64,000 nucleotides of DNA from Malus domestica. Lineage: Eukaryota; Streptophyta; Magnoliopsida; Rosales; Rosaceae. Positions 39,601 to 52,625 of this stretch are shown here, one piece after another; position 1 is the first letter of the stretch; the number at the start of each line of letters is the position of its first letter. A model generated the notes under the pieces. The model was not told the DNA's origin. It saw nothing but the letters and a program-made list of their open reading frames with translations, and searched no databases. The position numbers and the translations under genes were made by a program. The DNA lies in the NCBI RefSeq assembly GCF_042453785.1, contig NC_091675.1:49982501-50046500 (forward strand). The letters are read 5' to 3'.

Positions 39601-40148
39601 TGAAATGTACCTGTATTAGAGAGATGGTACACAATACAATTGGCAGTTGCGATGGTATAAATAACAATACTCTTACTGTTTCTTATACAAGACCGCGTGC
39701 ATGACATGATCATCTTCTTCAGGTCTTCTGCCAGCCCATATTCGGGTTCGTGGAAAGCAAATGCGCCAAACGGTGGCCGGATAGCAACTTCATCAACAGT
39801 GAGTACCCCATTAACATTCCGTTTTGCGGTCAATTATGCGTCAACTCCTTCAGATTGGTGTGGAGGACTGCATACGTGGTGATGACCGCAATCTTGGCCA
39901 TGTTGTTCCCGTTCTTCAACGACTTCCTGGGATTGCTCGGAGCAGCCTCGTTCTGGCCGCTGACAGTCTACTTCCCGATAGAGATGTACATGGCAAGGAC
40001 AAAAATGCCCAAGTTCACTTTCACCTGGACTTGGATGAAGATTCTGAGCTGGGTGTGCTTGGTGATTTCGCTTGTTGCAGCTGCTGCATCCATTCAAGGT
40101 CTGGCAACCGACGTCAAGAAATACAAGCCCTTCCACACTGAGCAATAG
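33689..40148 (+). CDS. Amino acid permease (AAP family, AAAP superfamily), 7 exons
   Basis: Exons 33689-33800, 33931-34164, 34288-34381, 34989-35203, 35322-35464, 38810-39037 and 39723-40148 total 1452 bases, giving 483 residues, the usual AAP length. The protein starts MAGQFQKTSMYIEHN. It has the family's first membrane segment TASAHIITAVIGSGVLSLAW, then LADCYRSPDPVSGKRNYTYM, FQAIGDIAFAYAYSTVLVE and CGCVGYAAFGNHAPGNFLTG, and ends TDVKKYKPFHTEQ. About 10-11 hydrophobic segments are visible. Known of the family: plasma-membrane proton symporters for neutral and acidic amino acids, used in phloem loading, xylem-phloem transfer and seed supply. It most resembles the AAP2/3/4 group by memory; the exact orthologue is uncertain. 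Intron 5 is 3345 bp, holds several repeats and starts with a GC donor (CAG|gcaagt). The loop reads IGGPHARTT, one residue shorter than the common IGDGPH form. Confidence 0.93.
36105..36214. repeat. Diverged MITE in permease intron 5
   Basis: The right end aaggagtgcagaatgagatttttagagtgccaata matches the MITE at 6318-6438. The left end (gggaattgtta) is only partly preserved. Confidence 0.5.
36248..36400 (+). repeat. Short dispersed repeat, copy A
   Basis: It reads gaaaatagcttgaaaactt... through gacaaaataaagggtaaag to gttaaaattcc. Inverted copy B lies at 37821-37972 in the same intron, and a third partial copy at 56179-56268. Confidence 0.65.
37821..37972 (-). repeat. Short dispersed repeat, copy B (inverted)
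   Basis: Reverse-complement match to copy A over most of its length, including acattaaaaagtcaat and tttatcgttaaaactcaaag. Confidence 0.65.
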
Positions 40149-41879
40149 TAGTCCCTTTTCCCTATTTATATAACATATATATATATAGATATATATATCT
40201 TATATATATATAGATATATAGATATATATATATATATATCTTAAATATAGGTTTGAGTAGTGTGTGATTAATTGTTTGCAGCAAAACCCTAACAGTAATA
40301 AAGTCTGTAATTTTCAATATCTCCTAAAGTTTGAAGCTATCAAACTGGTCAGGGTTGCAATGTATTTCTCAAACAAGAGAAAAAGTAAATGGAAGGAACA
40401 ACCAAAATAAAGGAATGTGGATTAGGGAAACAATATTTGAGAACAAACAGTTTCGTAAATGCTTATATCTTTAAGCTAACAAGATAGTACTATATACTAT
40501 AACACACCCTCCGGTTACTCTTAATTCATTTATGAAGGCTTTTCGGTAGGGCAAGTAACCTAGCCTAAACCTAATTCTTTTTCCCACTTATCCTCAGAGG
40601 TCTCACCACTATCCCCAGGGGTTTCGATACCACTGAATTTTCACAATAGGTAAACGAAACTGAGCTAGTTTCTCTATAAATGGCAACGACAGATGAGTCA
40701 GATGGGTCAAACTTTAAACACTATGTTGTGATTTATGCTGATCATAACATAAAAATGTTTACCCTACCAGAAATAAATAAGACATTATATTTAAACAAGA
40801 ATATTTAAGCACAAAATAAAAGAAAATAATTACGCAACACCATCCACTGTATTGTCAACATGGATCCAAGGTTAAGACATGCAACAACTTGCCTCTGTAA
40901 TTAATCAGAATTTCAGTATAGGCACAATGGAGGTTATAGATTCTATGTTGCATGTTACAATCTATAGTTAGAGAGAAAAAGAAGCCGAGTACGAAAGACA
41001 GCATACAAACCTGAACCTTAACTAAAACTGTTCTAATCAAGACATTCACTTCAAAACAAGGTAACCAAATGTTTGCCAAACACAAGAGTAAATATCTAAA
41101 CTCATCTAAGCACCTGACATGGACCGGGTTTGTTTACTGTTCTGATATTAACATTAAAGTCATTAATTGGAGTCCTACTGAAAAAGGATAGTTCAGCATG
41201 TACTAGGAAGTAATGGTAAGGCATGTTTCATTGCGCAGACGCACACAGAAGTGAATGAAAGACAAAGTTGTCATGCTTTCTGAATTTTTTTTTTATTTCC
41301 TTTCGAGAAAAAAATAGTTTAGACTGGATTTACCTTAAAATTGACATGGCAAGGTTATCTAACATTTTATATAAAAGTTTCACACATGCTCAGATTATCA
41401 GATACACAAGACAGGTTAGAATGTGATATTAGAACTTTCTCGAAACTTACTACAACCTCATTATCCAAGCCAGTCTTTTCTTCAACTTTCATGGATGCCA
41501 AAAGGGATCCTCGGATAACTTGAGAAGGAGGAACACTCTTCATGTATGGACCAACAAATTTGCACTGTTAGGTTCAGAAATCTCACGATTATTGGGACTG
41601 CAACATTATGGTTCTGGGGATCTAAATCTTTAAAGTCTTCAGCTGACAAACTGTTTTCAAATAGCAGACGTTACCAACTATATGGAGTGTTTTTTCATGC
41701 AACTGAGCAAGAGCATGAGAGACCTGACTTATAACAAAACAATAACAAAAGCATAATTTGATATTATTGTGCTACAGTGTATTTTATATAATACCAACTT
41801 CTATATATTGTGCTATTTGTGCTATAAATATACCCAGTTATGATGACCAAATTAAGAAGAAGAAAAGTATTACCCTAAA
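40149..41879. other. Intergenic, between convergent permease and KH pseudogene
   Basis: An interrupted AT microsatellite at about 40168-40240 directly follows the permease stop and probably lies in its 3' UTR. The rest shows no coding signal. Confidence 0.5.
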
Positions 41880-44800
41880 TCAAGAAGATTCGGTCTCACT
41901 CATCACAAATGCTTGAATAAGGCTCTGCGCAGCGTGCGTTTGTTCAGGTGTTCCGGATATTATAATAACAGTTTCAACTGCTCCAGGCTTGGGCTCGGTA
42001 ATGGTAACTTTTGCATCAGAAATCTGGAACAGTGTTGGTCATATTAGAAGTGTAAATGCTATGCAACAAAGCATGTTCTGACTAAATGGAACTGTAGAGT
42101 CATAAACAATTAAATATATGTATCTATATATACGCTTCCAAATTCCAATAAAATTGTAAGTTGAACTTTATCATGCAATGAAAACCAAGCACACAGTAAG
42201 CAAAGGACAGGCCAATCGAATTTGAGGTTTTTTTACAAAAATAATAACGATAATTGGCATATTGCAAACAGCTCAATTTATTTCCAAGCACAAGGCAAGG
42301 CAAGGCCTGTCGCATATAACACCCAGCATAGTGAGATCCACTTAATGTAGCGTACAAATTTAAACTTGATTATGCAAACAATTGAAGAATATTGAAATCC
42401 TAGACTACCCTCTTCTGTCCTCTCTCGCGGCCCTCTTTCTTTCTTAATTTCACCTCCCTTCTTTCTCCATATTTCTATCTATCTATGCCACTCAATTGGT
42501 TTTAGTTCAACTGGTGTATCCTGACAATTAATTCGATTCTATACATAAGTAGACTATGTATGAAGTGACGAACATATATTCTCTAATTAACATTGTGCAA
42601 ATGCAATAGAAAAAATTGGTGACCTAATTTTGTGGAATTAGGAGTCATGGGGAAGGGCGATTATGAACAAGCAAACGTCAATCAGGTGGGAGCAGTTTTT
42701 CTGAGCAGATGTACACTACCCCATATGCTTACAGGGTTCTCAGTAATTAATTAAATTTTATAACTAAAAGGGAAGCAAGGTCATGTATTTCATTCCATTT
42801 CCAAATATCCTCACAGCCCTCTATTTAATAATATGTTACAAATCCATGTTTTCTTCCTTTATGCCAACATGGTCAGATCAAGAATGTACCTGACGTATTT
42901 GCTTCAAGCATTCACCATCTTCTCCATTTATAATAGGAACAAGGGAACTAGGCAAACAACTTCAACAGTGGTGCTGGTAACTATTGCTGGTTGGCTTCCT
43001 CCAAACCCTGGAATTCTTCTTTGAGGAGCACCTTGGAAAGTTTGGCAAGCCTGGTGGACCACCACCTTCATGAAGTCCCTGTGGACAAGTTTGGGATACA
43101 AACGTAAATCAGCAACTTACGTACAATTAAACTTGCCCGTTTCAAACTAACATACAGTGAAGATCAATTTCCACACATATAATTATCTCAAGATGAAACA
43201 AGCATATGATGAAAAAGTTTGAAGCACCTGACTGAAAAAATCAACAAAAGTTGAAACAGATGTATGTGGAGAAATACAGAAACCATCTAAAGCAGAACTA
43301 TAAGTAAAAGTGTCTATAACAACTAAATACCTGAGGGCCCCAAGGTCTTCTCTCGGATAAATGTGGGCGGGCACCTAACCTATGAATATTGTGCACAAAG
43401 GGAGCACGATCGTCGTGAGGATGAAAACTACCATGAGGGGGCAGGCCACCAACAGCATCAAACTTGTGCAACGATGGGCCTAAATTAGAATGCATTCCTG
43501 GAGGTGAGAAGTCCCTCCTCAGATATGATTGAAATGGAGGTTGATCCAAAAACGCAGGATTTTGATGATAATGTATAGAAGGAAATGCATCACGAAAAAA
43601 GTGATGCCGCAACCTAGTGGTAATCTGCAGAAGAGCATCTTTAACGGCCTCAAATTCTCCATTTATCTGTAATAAGAGGAACCGTTTAGCAGCAAGCACA
43701 GCTGATTAGAAAAAAAAAGGCCGTGTTTGTTAAATATGATAAAACACGGAACACTTGCATGCAAACAAAGACAGCATTCCTGGACTATTAATATCAACAA
43801 CATGCACAAATCCACATAAAGTTTACAGCAACTAAACCGAGAAGCAAAAGCAGCCACTTCACAAAATGATACCCAAGATAGAGATATGGCCAACCTTTTC
43901 AGACTCAAAGAACCACGCATGCACTAAGGAAAACACACCTGAACAACTTCTTCATCAACTGAAGCGCCGGCAAACATATTCAATAGCTTTCCCAACTGCA
44001 TCAATGTTCCCCGAAATCTGCAGCATAATTATCAAAATACGATGTCCAAATAGAAATTTATGCATCAGAATCATCAACATATAAACGTAAACCAAATTCT
44101 AGTGCACTGTGCAAATTTCCAATGCTTAAAGATTACATACAATGCGTAAATATTACATCCGCACTATTGCATTGCATGAGCATTTTGACAACCCTGCTGA
44201 TTAAATAAAACCTGAGTGACGAACACGTTAGAGTAGGCACGACTCACTTATTCATATCTTGACTGAAATAAAATAAGGTATTCTGCAGCAATGGTTGATA
44301 GTATTACATAATATATAGTGATATTTGAAGTTACCTGAACTAGTTCATCGCAAACTGCCGCACATGACGGAAGTTTATCTCTGGGAAGGATCCGGATTTG
44401 TGCCCCACTTTCAGATGACATTTGTTTGATAACACTACCACCCTTTCCCAAGAGGCAACCCACTTGGGATGAAAGGACTAGTAATCTGCAAACAAATGTC
44501 AAAGACACATTACTTTCTTCATCCGCTCCATCGCTCTCTGTTTCCCCTTCAACCATTCTCTCAAAAACAAGTTTCAGAGCCCTCAGCAAAGATGGAGATA
44601 GATTATCAGATTTCGAATCTTCAAGATCAGATTTTGAATCTTCAATAGGAACCGATTCCCGAGTTTCATCCCTTTCTCTTGGCTCCTTAGTACCATCATG
44701 CTTTTCATCCACATTTGCCTCTTCAACACCATCCTCCTTTCTATGCTCGCTACCAACATCATTCTCTCCATCAGAACCCACGACAATAACTCTTTCATCG

Positions 44801-45045
44801 CATCCCGGGACAGCTTCCTCAATTCTGACCTTTACAAGAGTTTCTTGAAAAATCTGTGATATGACAGAGCCACCTTCCCCAGTGACATTATCAACTTTGG
44901 ACGCAGGGCACAGTACCCGGAAAGCAACATTGCCAGGGGAGAGTTCAGAAGCTTGATTTCCAGACTTCTGCAACTTCCCCTTCCCATTAGTCTCCGCAAG
45001 GCTCTCCTCATGTGGTCTCTTCGACGGCGTCAATGGAGCCGACAT
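41880..45045 (-). pseudogene. Decayed multi-KH-domain RNA-binding protein gene (HEN4/At4g18375-like)
   Basis: Recognisable exons, 5' to 3': 44333-45045 (two KH domains), 43939-44017, 43331-43666, 42890-43078, 41880-42023. KH1 is degenerate: its GxxG loop is GEGG, in SKVDNVTGEGG where relatives have GSVIGKGG. KH2 (VGCLLGKGGSVIKQM) looks intact. The second exon goes from ISGNIDAVGKAIEYV straight into a frame-shifted SVDEEVVQ, the end of a later KH domain, so roughly two KH domains appear deleted. It is 79 bases long, out of phase with the next exon (INGEFEAVKDALLQITTRLRHHFFRD). The fourth exon changes frame twice (GLHEGGGPPGLPNF, then QGAPQRRIPGFGG, then SSLVPIINGEDGECLKQIRQ). The last exon (ISDAKVTITEPKPGAVETV...) is well kept. 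Relatives have about five KH domains and act in nuclear pre-mRNA processing. A heavily mis-assembled gene is the alternative. Confidence 0.75.
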
Positions 45046-45524
45046 TTCCACCCAAAATTATAGCAGACCAACAGCACTGCCATTTGCATATAACACAAAA
45101 ACAATAAAACATAAGAAAATCTAATATTCGGATCCTCCGAAAACAGTCTCAAAATGTCTTCCACTGAAACATTAAATCTACACTAACATATCCCGGTTCG
45201 AATCCCCCTCCTCGTAGTTTAGATTAGATTCGACTATCGCTTGGATAAAAATAAACAAAAAAATAATAATCCTTATCCCAGTTGCAAACACTTCTAATCT
45301 TTTACCAGCAATGATGCAAAAGCCAGCAGACGTAACATAACCACTAATATTTTTTGTTTGGCAGCCAGGAAAATGTAGGTACAACGAAAGTTCCCTCATC
45401 TGCCCCAAATTGCAAAACACTAGAGTTCAGCCCCCAAATTGCAAAAAAAAACAAAAATTGTCTTTGGAAAATGAAATGAAGAGACAAGAGAACATGAGAG
45501 ACTGATTGACAAAGGTAGACTCAC

Positions 45525-45761
45525 CGGTTGTGGTGGGTCCGGAAGAAGCAGGGGTTTCAGTTTGGTCGGATGACAGAATTTGTTCAACTCCTGGACATTG
45601 ATTTTGCTTACTTCTTCCGATGAACGATTGCTTTGGTTTTGGGAAGCCAAAAGCATGAAATCCCTAGTACAAGTGAACCGGGTTTGGTAAAGATGACCCG
45701 GCCCAGAAGGTTGTTTATTGTTGCACTGAAAACCAATATAACCGAGAAACCCTCGATCCAT
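45525..45761 (-). CDS. Possible 79-codon first exon, unrecognised
   Basis: It begins ATG at 45761 (MDRGFLGYIGFQCNNKQPSG) and runs to a good donor, CAACCG|gtgagtc, in phase 0. The residues match no family I know. No downstream coding exon in phase could be tied to it. It could be a 5' leader exon of the KH gene or chance. Confidence 0.2.
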
Positions 45762-46113
45762 AACTGAGTTTTTCTAATAAAAAAAAAGAAAATAAATACT
45801 TCGATCCAAAGAGAAGAGCTTAATTCCTTAAGGTTAAGAAAGAGTTTTCATCAAAACATTTTAATTACAAAACTTTGTGTTTATGGTAGAAAGCGTTTGC
45901 ATTTCAAATCATTTTATAAAAATCATCTCTACAAAAAAAAAAATCAATTAAAATTAATCGACCAATTATCGCATATAAATTAGATGGTTTGTAATGTATC
46001 TATCATATTCGTTTGTGTGTTTTTATACAATTCGATGACTAAATAATATTATTTTTACAGAAAATATCCTTACAGAATGATTTATAATATGAACAATTTC
46101 GATTATAAACACA
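45762..46113. other. AT-rich flank before the LTR retrotransposon
   Basis: No element or gene recognised. Confidence 0.4.
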
Positions 46114-46118
46114 AAAAT

Positions 46119-48417
46119 TGTGACAGCCCGTCCCTAATTTTAAGAATTTTTAAAGTTTTAATAAAGGATTTTACAAAAATGCCCTTTGAGGCACGCACAT
46201 CATTCGAGGTTAATCGTTGTGTCGGGCCATCTAAGATTTGTTTTCTTGACATATCCTCGTAGTACTCGTCGTTACGGACGCGTGGGCGCAGACGGTTCGT
46301 GATTTGGAGTTATATCGAAGAAGTTATTAACGTTTGAAATTTGGAATTTTAAGGAATTATAATTTTAGTAAAATATAGAAATTCTTTTATTAAAATTTGG
46401 ATGGCCCAGATTAAAGGATTTTGAAATGGATGGCTGGGATGAGAAAAATGAAAGTTTTGTGTGGGTGTGTGCGTGGGAAGAACCAGAAAACAGAAAAGAG
46501 GAAGAGAGATTGGGCAAAAACTGCCCAATCGGAGAAGAAGGAGAGAGAGCGAATCAGAGGCAGAGAGGGGAAGAAACTGACCAATCGGAACAGGGAAAGG
46601 AGGAAGGGAGAGAGGGTGAGAAGCGGAGGAAAAGAGGAAATGGGTTGGGGAGAACCCGTGGGTCGTTTCGACCCGGCGGTGCCCACGCCCAAATTCGATG
46701 GATTTCGTCCAAATTTCCGACGAATTGAGTCAAGGTACCACTCCTAATCATCATCTAGGCCTTCCCTCTTTACGTTTCACCCCAAGAATCATTGAATTTC
46801 GTTGTGATTTCGCGAAGAACACCCCTACGGGTGCCGCGACCCTTTTGTTTAAATTCTCCAAATTTTGAAATGTTTTCTTTCAATTACTAACACCTTTAGC
46901 ATTCCTTTAGGACCTAGAACAAAGCCCAAGAGGTAATTGAGGCGTTGGAACAAGTTTGAAGGTCGAATTGGAAACACCCAAATTCTAGGGTTCTTCACGG
47001 TTTTGGTGAAATTGAAGCACTTCCAGGCCAAATTGGCCTTGGTCTCAGGTATGAAAGTTGTTCTACTCATTGAGATCTTCAAATCTGCAAATTTTGGTAA
47101 TTTTTGGAAATAGTTGAATTTTCCGGCGAGCCGGGGGCGGCCAACCGCCACCCGCGGCGGCCCGCGCGGCGGCGCGTGGCCAATGGCCCGCCAATGTCAT
47201 TATTAGCTTGTGATTAAGGTTCTAGGTTCTGTTTTGATAATTGATGGACGTAAATTGAATAATTGAACCTAAGTTGGTTACGATTCGTGGTTAGATGAAA
47301 ATGTGAATTGACGATCCGACCGTTGGATCGTCATCAAACTTTGATACGTTGTAATACGTAATATTTGAGGATTATAGGAACTTACGGATTGGGAATCCGA
47401 TTTACGGATCTTCTGGAATTGAAGTTGTAAGTTCATAAAATAGAATGTTAACCGTCACTTAGTTTTGGAAATTGACGAAGATCCGACCGTTGGATGGTAA
47501 TGAAATTTTAGGATGTTGTCCTAGAGGTATATTGTGGACCTCTGGAAGTTACGGATTTGAAATCTGAATTGCAGATCATCCGGATCGAACTACGTAGTGA
47601 CGTGTCTTATATAAGTTATGTATTCTATCGGCATAATTTCTGAGGTTGGATTTGATTGTTGTTCTAGGCGCTAATCGTCATGACGCCTTGATGTACGGTG
47701 CTAGGGAGTTGTGGGCGAACTCCAGGTGAGTGGGCAGTTTTGTTTTCGTATTACCTATATACTATTGTTTTTCCCAGAAAAAATGCTTTTATGCGAAATT
47801 ATGTTTTGAAAATGCCATGCATAGAATTATTTGGAAAATGTGAATTTCATATGAGTTATATGATTGATATATGATGCATACATGTTGCATGGTGCTGTGG
47901 AGGCACAGGTAAGTCAGGTGAGTTCGTTTATTCATTGAATTGTTGTTGTTGAGATGTTTGAGCTCATAATCTGCACCCTAGGTGTTAGTGCTTATATTAT
48001 TCACCACACCGCACGCTCGCCTTGGATCCAAGTAGGTGGATGTCGTACAGACCATGTGAGGGTTCCGACATGCCAGTCGTACAGACCATTAGAGGGGTTC
48101 CGACTGGTGGGTGACCTTAGATATGCGCGCTGATGATATGATGAGAGAAGCACTAGAGCGTATTTTACACCTTTCATCGTATAGACTACCTTACGTAGTT
48201 CCGAGTGATGTGCAGAGTAGGGCCGTATAGGTCACTGTGGTGACTCCGGCTTAGTGAGATATTGAGCTATTGAATTAATCGTATAGGACCAACTGCAGGG
48301 TCTCCGATTGATTCCTTATTTCACCTGATTTATATTTTGATTTATGGCATGACATGTTTTTCTTGAAAAATGTTAAAGATTTGGGATTCAAGCTTTGAGA
48401 TTTCATATGGTTATATA

Positions 48418-48458
<41 letters not shown>

Positions 48459-48827
48459 CTGAAAAGTGTTAAAGGTTTGAGATTTGAGCTTTTTGCTTAT
48501 ATATATGTTATATATATGCTATTTTCTGGGAAAGTATACAGGTTTTACGGTGAGGGGTTATAAATGTTTTAAATGAAAAGTCTTCGAAAAACTTTGTTTT
48601 ACTGACCCACTCAATTTTGTTTTGCGCCCCTCCAGGTTCAAGTTAGCAGAGCTTTGGTGGCCACGAGGAATCCAACGGTGTTCTGACAGAATTCACAAAA
48701 GTAGGACTCACCCTCGGGTGTGTTATCTTAGTAATTGGAATTTTTTTTAAAGCTTCCGAACTGTGTAAATGGTTACGTCACTCTCACGTGACGGCCAGCA
48801 CGCCCTCCTTCGGGACGGGGTGTGTCA
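46119..48827 (+). repeat. 5' LTR of the gypsy-like element
   Basis: 2709 bp. Short open frames inside it recur unchanged in the right LTR and are not genes. It contains an (AT)n run at about 48421-48456 and a GC-rich patch near 47120-47190. Confidence 0.93.
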
Positions 48828-51800
48828 GTTGGTATCAGAGCCTAGGTTGCAATTCTGGACATCTTGATAATTTCCTAGTGTCTTCTGTCAGAACTATACC
48901 ACCTCGTAGCGAGCCACGTAGTTCGGATGAGCCTAATTTCCCTGATATAGTAGTTTGGGGGGAAACTATTGCCATTGTGATTCAGTCTATTATCTAAAGG
49001 GACCTTTTGAGACTGGTTATAAGTTAAATTTGAATCCCTTAGGGATATGAAGGACCTAAGGGAGCAGATTGATGGCTTAATCAATTGGGAAAAGGCGTTT
49101 CAGATTATGCAAGGTTAAGGGAATTTTCCTCCCGATAGGTAGGTCGAGATGATTACCTAGTTTTTGAGTGATGAATCTGCATTTTGATGGAGATAGGAAT
49201 GTTATCCGACAATATCGGAAGGACAACTGTTTGGAAGTTGTTTAAAGAATTGTTTAAGAAAAGTTCATTCCCCCGGCATATTGTGATGGTAGTAAACAAG
49301 AAATTGCAAATGTGAGACGAGGAAAATGACGACGGATGAATATTATAGAAAGCTTACAGACTTGCCTTATTTCCATTCTGATGATGTTGTTAATTCGGTC
49401 GAGGTGTTATGTCGTTTTTGGCTGGATGATAAGAAGAAGTTGCGTTCTTTGGCGATCACTATCCATTGTACTTTTTACCAAGAGTTTACGGGATGCTGTT
49501 GGGCTTTGAAGACTTTGAGAATATGATCAGCGAGAGTAAAGAGGAATAAGAAAGGAATGAGAATCAGAATAAGACGATAAAGTTAAAGATTCGTCATATC
49601 AAAGACCTCGGAGGACTCAGAGCTTCAAAGGAAGTGAAATTAGAGCTAATTTTCCCAGCTTAAGTTTTACTGCCACTGGTCAGAGGCGAAGTGATAGATT
49701 TACTAGTGATCCCAGATTTCTGAGACAAGATGACTCTGGTAGAGGAAATGTATAATTGTGTCAAGCTAGATTGCTATGGGGAATCAGTTAATTTTTGTTG
49801 ACCTGGATGACCAGAGGTTACTTTTGGGGGTAAGTAAAGTGGAGTGAGTTATGCCATTATTCCTGTTGAGAGAGCAAAGAAGATTGTTATCAAAAGGCTG
49901 CCAAGATATTGAGTTCATATGGTGCTAAATGATGTTGATCCTAATAGTATGGAAGATGTAAAGATGGTTAGACATTTTCTTGGTGTATTCCCAGATGCCT
50001 TACCTAGATTGCCGCCAGGCAGAGATGTGGGTTTTATTATTGAATTGTTTTTAGGTACAAATCCTATGTTAGAGATTGGTTCAGGTTGAGTTAAAAGTTC
50101 CATTCAACTTATTATATCACATTGGAAAAGCTCCGGGTTATTTGTGAGGAAGAAAATGGACATTAAGGCTAGGCATTGATATTATGTAATTGAATCGGGT
50201 AACGATTGAGAGCTGTTATCCATTGTTGTGTATTGATGATTATTTGATCAGCTCTGAGGCGCCTGGGTACTTTCTGAGATTGACTTGAGGTCTGAATGAT
50301 ATTAGTTGAAGATTAACAGTGGGGATGTTCATAAGACTGAATCCAGGACTCGTTATGGTCATTTCAAGTTGGGAGGCCATACGGAGTGACGAATGCACCT
50401 GCTACTTTTATGAGTTTGCTGAAGGAAGTATTCCAGTGATATCTGGACCGGGTTGTTATTGTTTGCCATTGACGAGATTGATAAGATTAGAGCAGTGCAT
50501 GCTAGATATTTAAAGTTGGTGTTGCAAAGATTGAGGGAACGTTGATGTATGCTAAGTTTAGCAAATGCTAATGTTGGATAAATTAATTATATCTACTTAA
50601 GGTATTCAAATGGATTCTTAAAAGAGTAGCAACGATTGAGAATTTGGAACAATTGCGAACTGTGACTGAGGTTCAGAGTTTTCTCGGATTAGCAGGATAT
50701 TATCGATAGTTCGTCCAAGATTTTAATTATTGCTTCGCCCTTGGCGAGATTGATGAGAAAAGAGGTTAAGTTTGAGTGGGATAAAAAAAAAAAAAAAATT
50801 GTGAGTAGAGCTTCAGCAAGTAAAGTATTCCCTCACTCATGCATCTGTTTTCACACTCCCAGACGATAGTGGTAATTATGTGGTCTATAATAATACTTCT
50901 TTGAATGTACTTGGATGCGTGTTGATGCAACATGGTAGGATGATTGCCTATGCTTCATGGCCATTGGGATCTCATAAGATGAATTACCCTAATTATAATT
51001 TGGAATTAGCAGCTATCATCTTTGCTTTGAGAATTTGGAGACATTGTCTTTATGGGAAGAAAAGTGCATGATTGTTACAAATCAAAAGAGTACCCAATAT
51101 CTGTTTATTCAGAGGTATCTTAATCTTAGGCAACAAAGGTGGAATGAGTTGCTTAGTGATTATGATTGTGTGACGAGGGTGGTCAAGCTAATGTTGTGGC
51201 TGATGCATTTAGTAGGAAGACCCCAGTGAGAATTAATGCTTGGTACGCTTGCTATGTTCATCTTCTTGTGGATTTGAAATCTACTGGAGTAAAGTTGAGT
51301 ATCAAAAATCGAGAAGAAGCCTTACTTGCTAATTTCTAAGTTGGACCCATTTGGTAGATCGTACTCGATACTCGAGCGTTTGACGAAGAAATTCAAGAAT
51401 TTATTTAAAGCAAGGAATAACGGGAAAAAGAAGGACCTTAGAGTTAGAGAATCAGATGGCAAGCCTATGCAAAAGAACAAAGTGTTTATGCCTAATGGTG
51501 TGGAATTAAAGAAAGCAATTTTGACGATGTACATTATTCCACTTCTACAATGCATCCCAAAAGTACTAAGATTTATCATACCATTCGTTCATGTACTATT
51601 GACGGGTATGAAAAGAGGAATGGCGAAGTATGTTAGTAGGCGTATCATCAGTCATCAGGTTAAAGCAGAAAGAAATAAGTCTTTTGGAATAATGTAGTCA
51701 TTTCCCATTCCACGGTGGAAATGGGAGAATATTACTATGGATTTCGTGGACAAGCTTCCTCGTATACAAAATAGTTAGGTTGGAATTTGAATAATAATTG

Positions 51801-52625
51801 ATCGGCTGGTGACGTCAACGTATGTTACTTCAGTATGAGAACACCAACCTTTCCAGACAAGCGCAACATTTATTTGTTTGTTTTATGGAAAAAGAGATTT
51901 GGGATCTGTTAAACTTCTTGGGTATGTTGGTCCCTTCAGTTTGTTCCCTAGAGTAACGCCATAAGGCCGTGTAAAGCTATGTCTTGTGTTTCGAAATTGT
52001 TAGAATTGGGGACGGATAGTATTCAAGGCCCTGAGTTAGTGGATGAGACTATTCGGAATATTCAAGTAATTAAGTCTAACCTGGAAGTGGGCCAGGATCG
52101 GCTGAAGAGCTTAGCAGACAAACATGCCACTGACCGGATGTATATGTAGGTGATCGAATGATTTTGAAATTATCACCTTGGAAAAGTATGATTCGTTTTA
52201 AAAAAGAAAAACAAGTAAGTCCTAGATACGTCAGACCATCTGTGATCATTGAACGAGTCAGTGAAGTTACGTACGGGCTGAGTTGCCTCCAGAGCCGATG
52301 AAAGGGCATGATATGTTTTATGTTTCGATACTTCGACATTAAACCTCATATCCTTCACGAGTGATACCTTCTCAACCTTTGGAAGTCAATATGGATTTGA
52401 CGTATGATGAGGAGCCAGTGCCTATCTTGTATTAGAAAGATGATGTACTGAGAAATAAGACTATGAGTTTGGTGAAAGTTTATGGAGGAATCTTTCAGTG
52501 GAAGAAGCTACTTAGAAATCAAAGAATCGAATGAGAGAGATGTGTTTCGGGCTGTTTCATGGATATTGATGGATTGTAAAGATTGTGTAAATTTTGAGGA
52601 CGAAATTTCTGTAAGGTGGGTAGAT

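Noticed and set aside
44426-44848. 140-codon plus-strand serine-rich frame
   Set aside because: Antisense shadow of the acidic linker in the KH exon.
46411-47151. Open frames of 66-108 codons on both strands, repeated at 52918-53658
   Set aside because: They lie in the two LTRs of one retrotransposon and are identical copies; no domain or gene structure.
48421-48456. Long AT run considered as a structural element or origin
   Set aside because: A simple microsatellite within an LTR, repeated with one extra unit in the other LTR.
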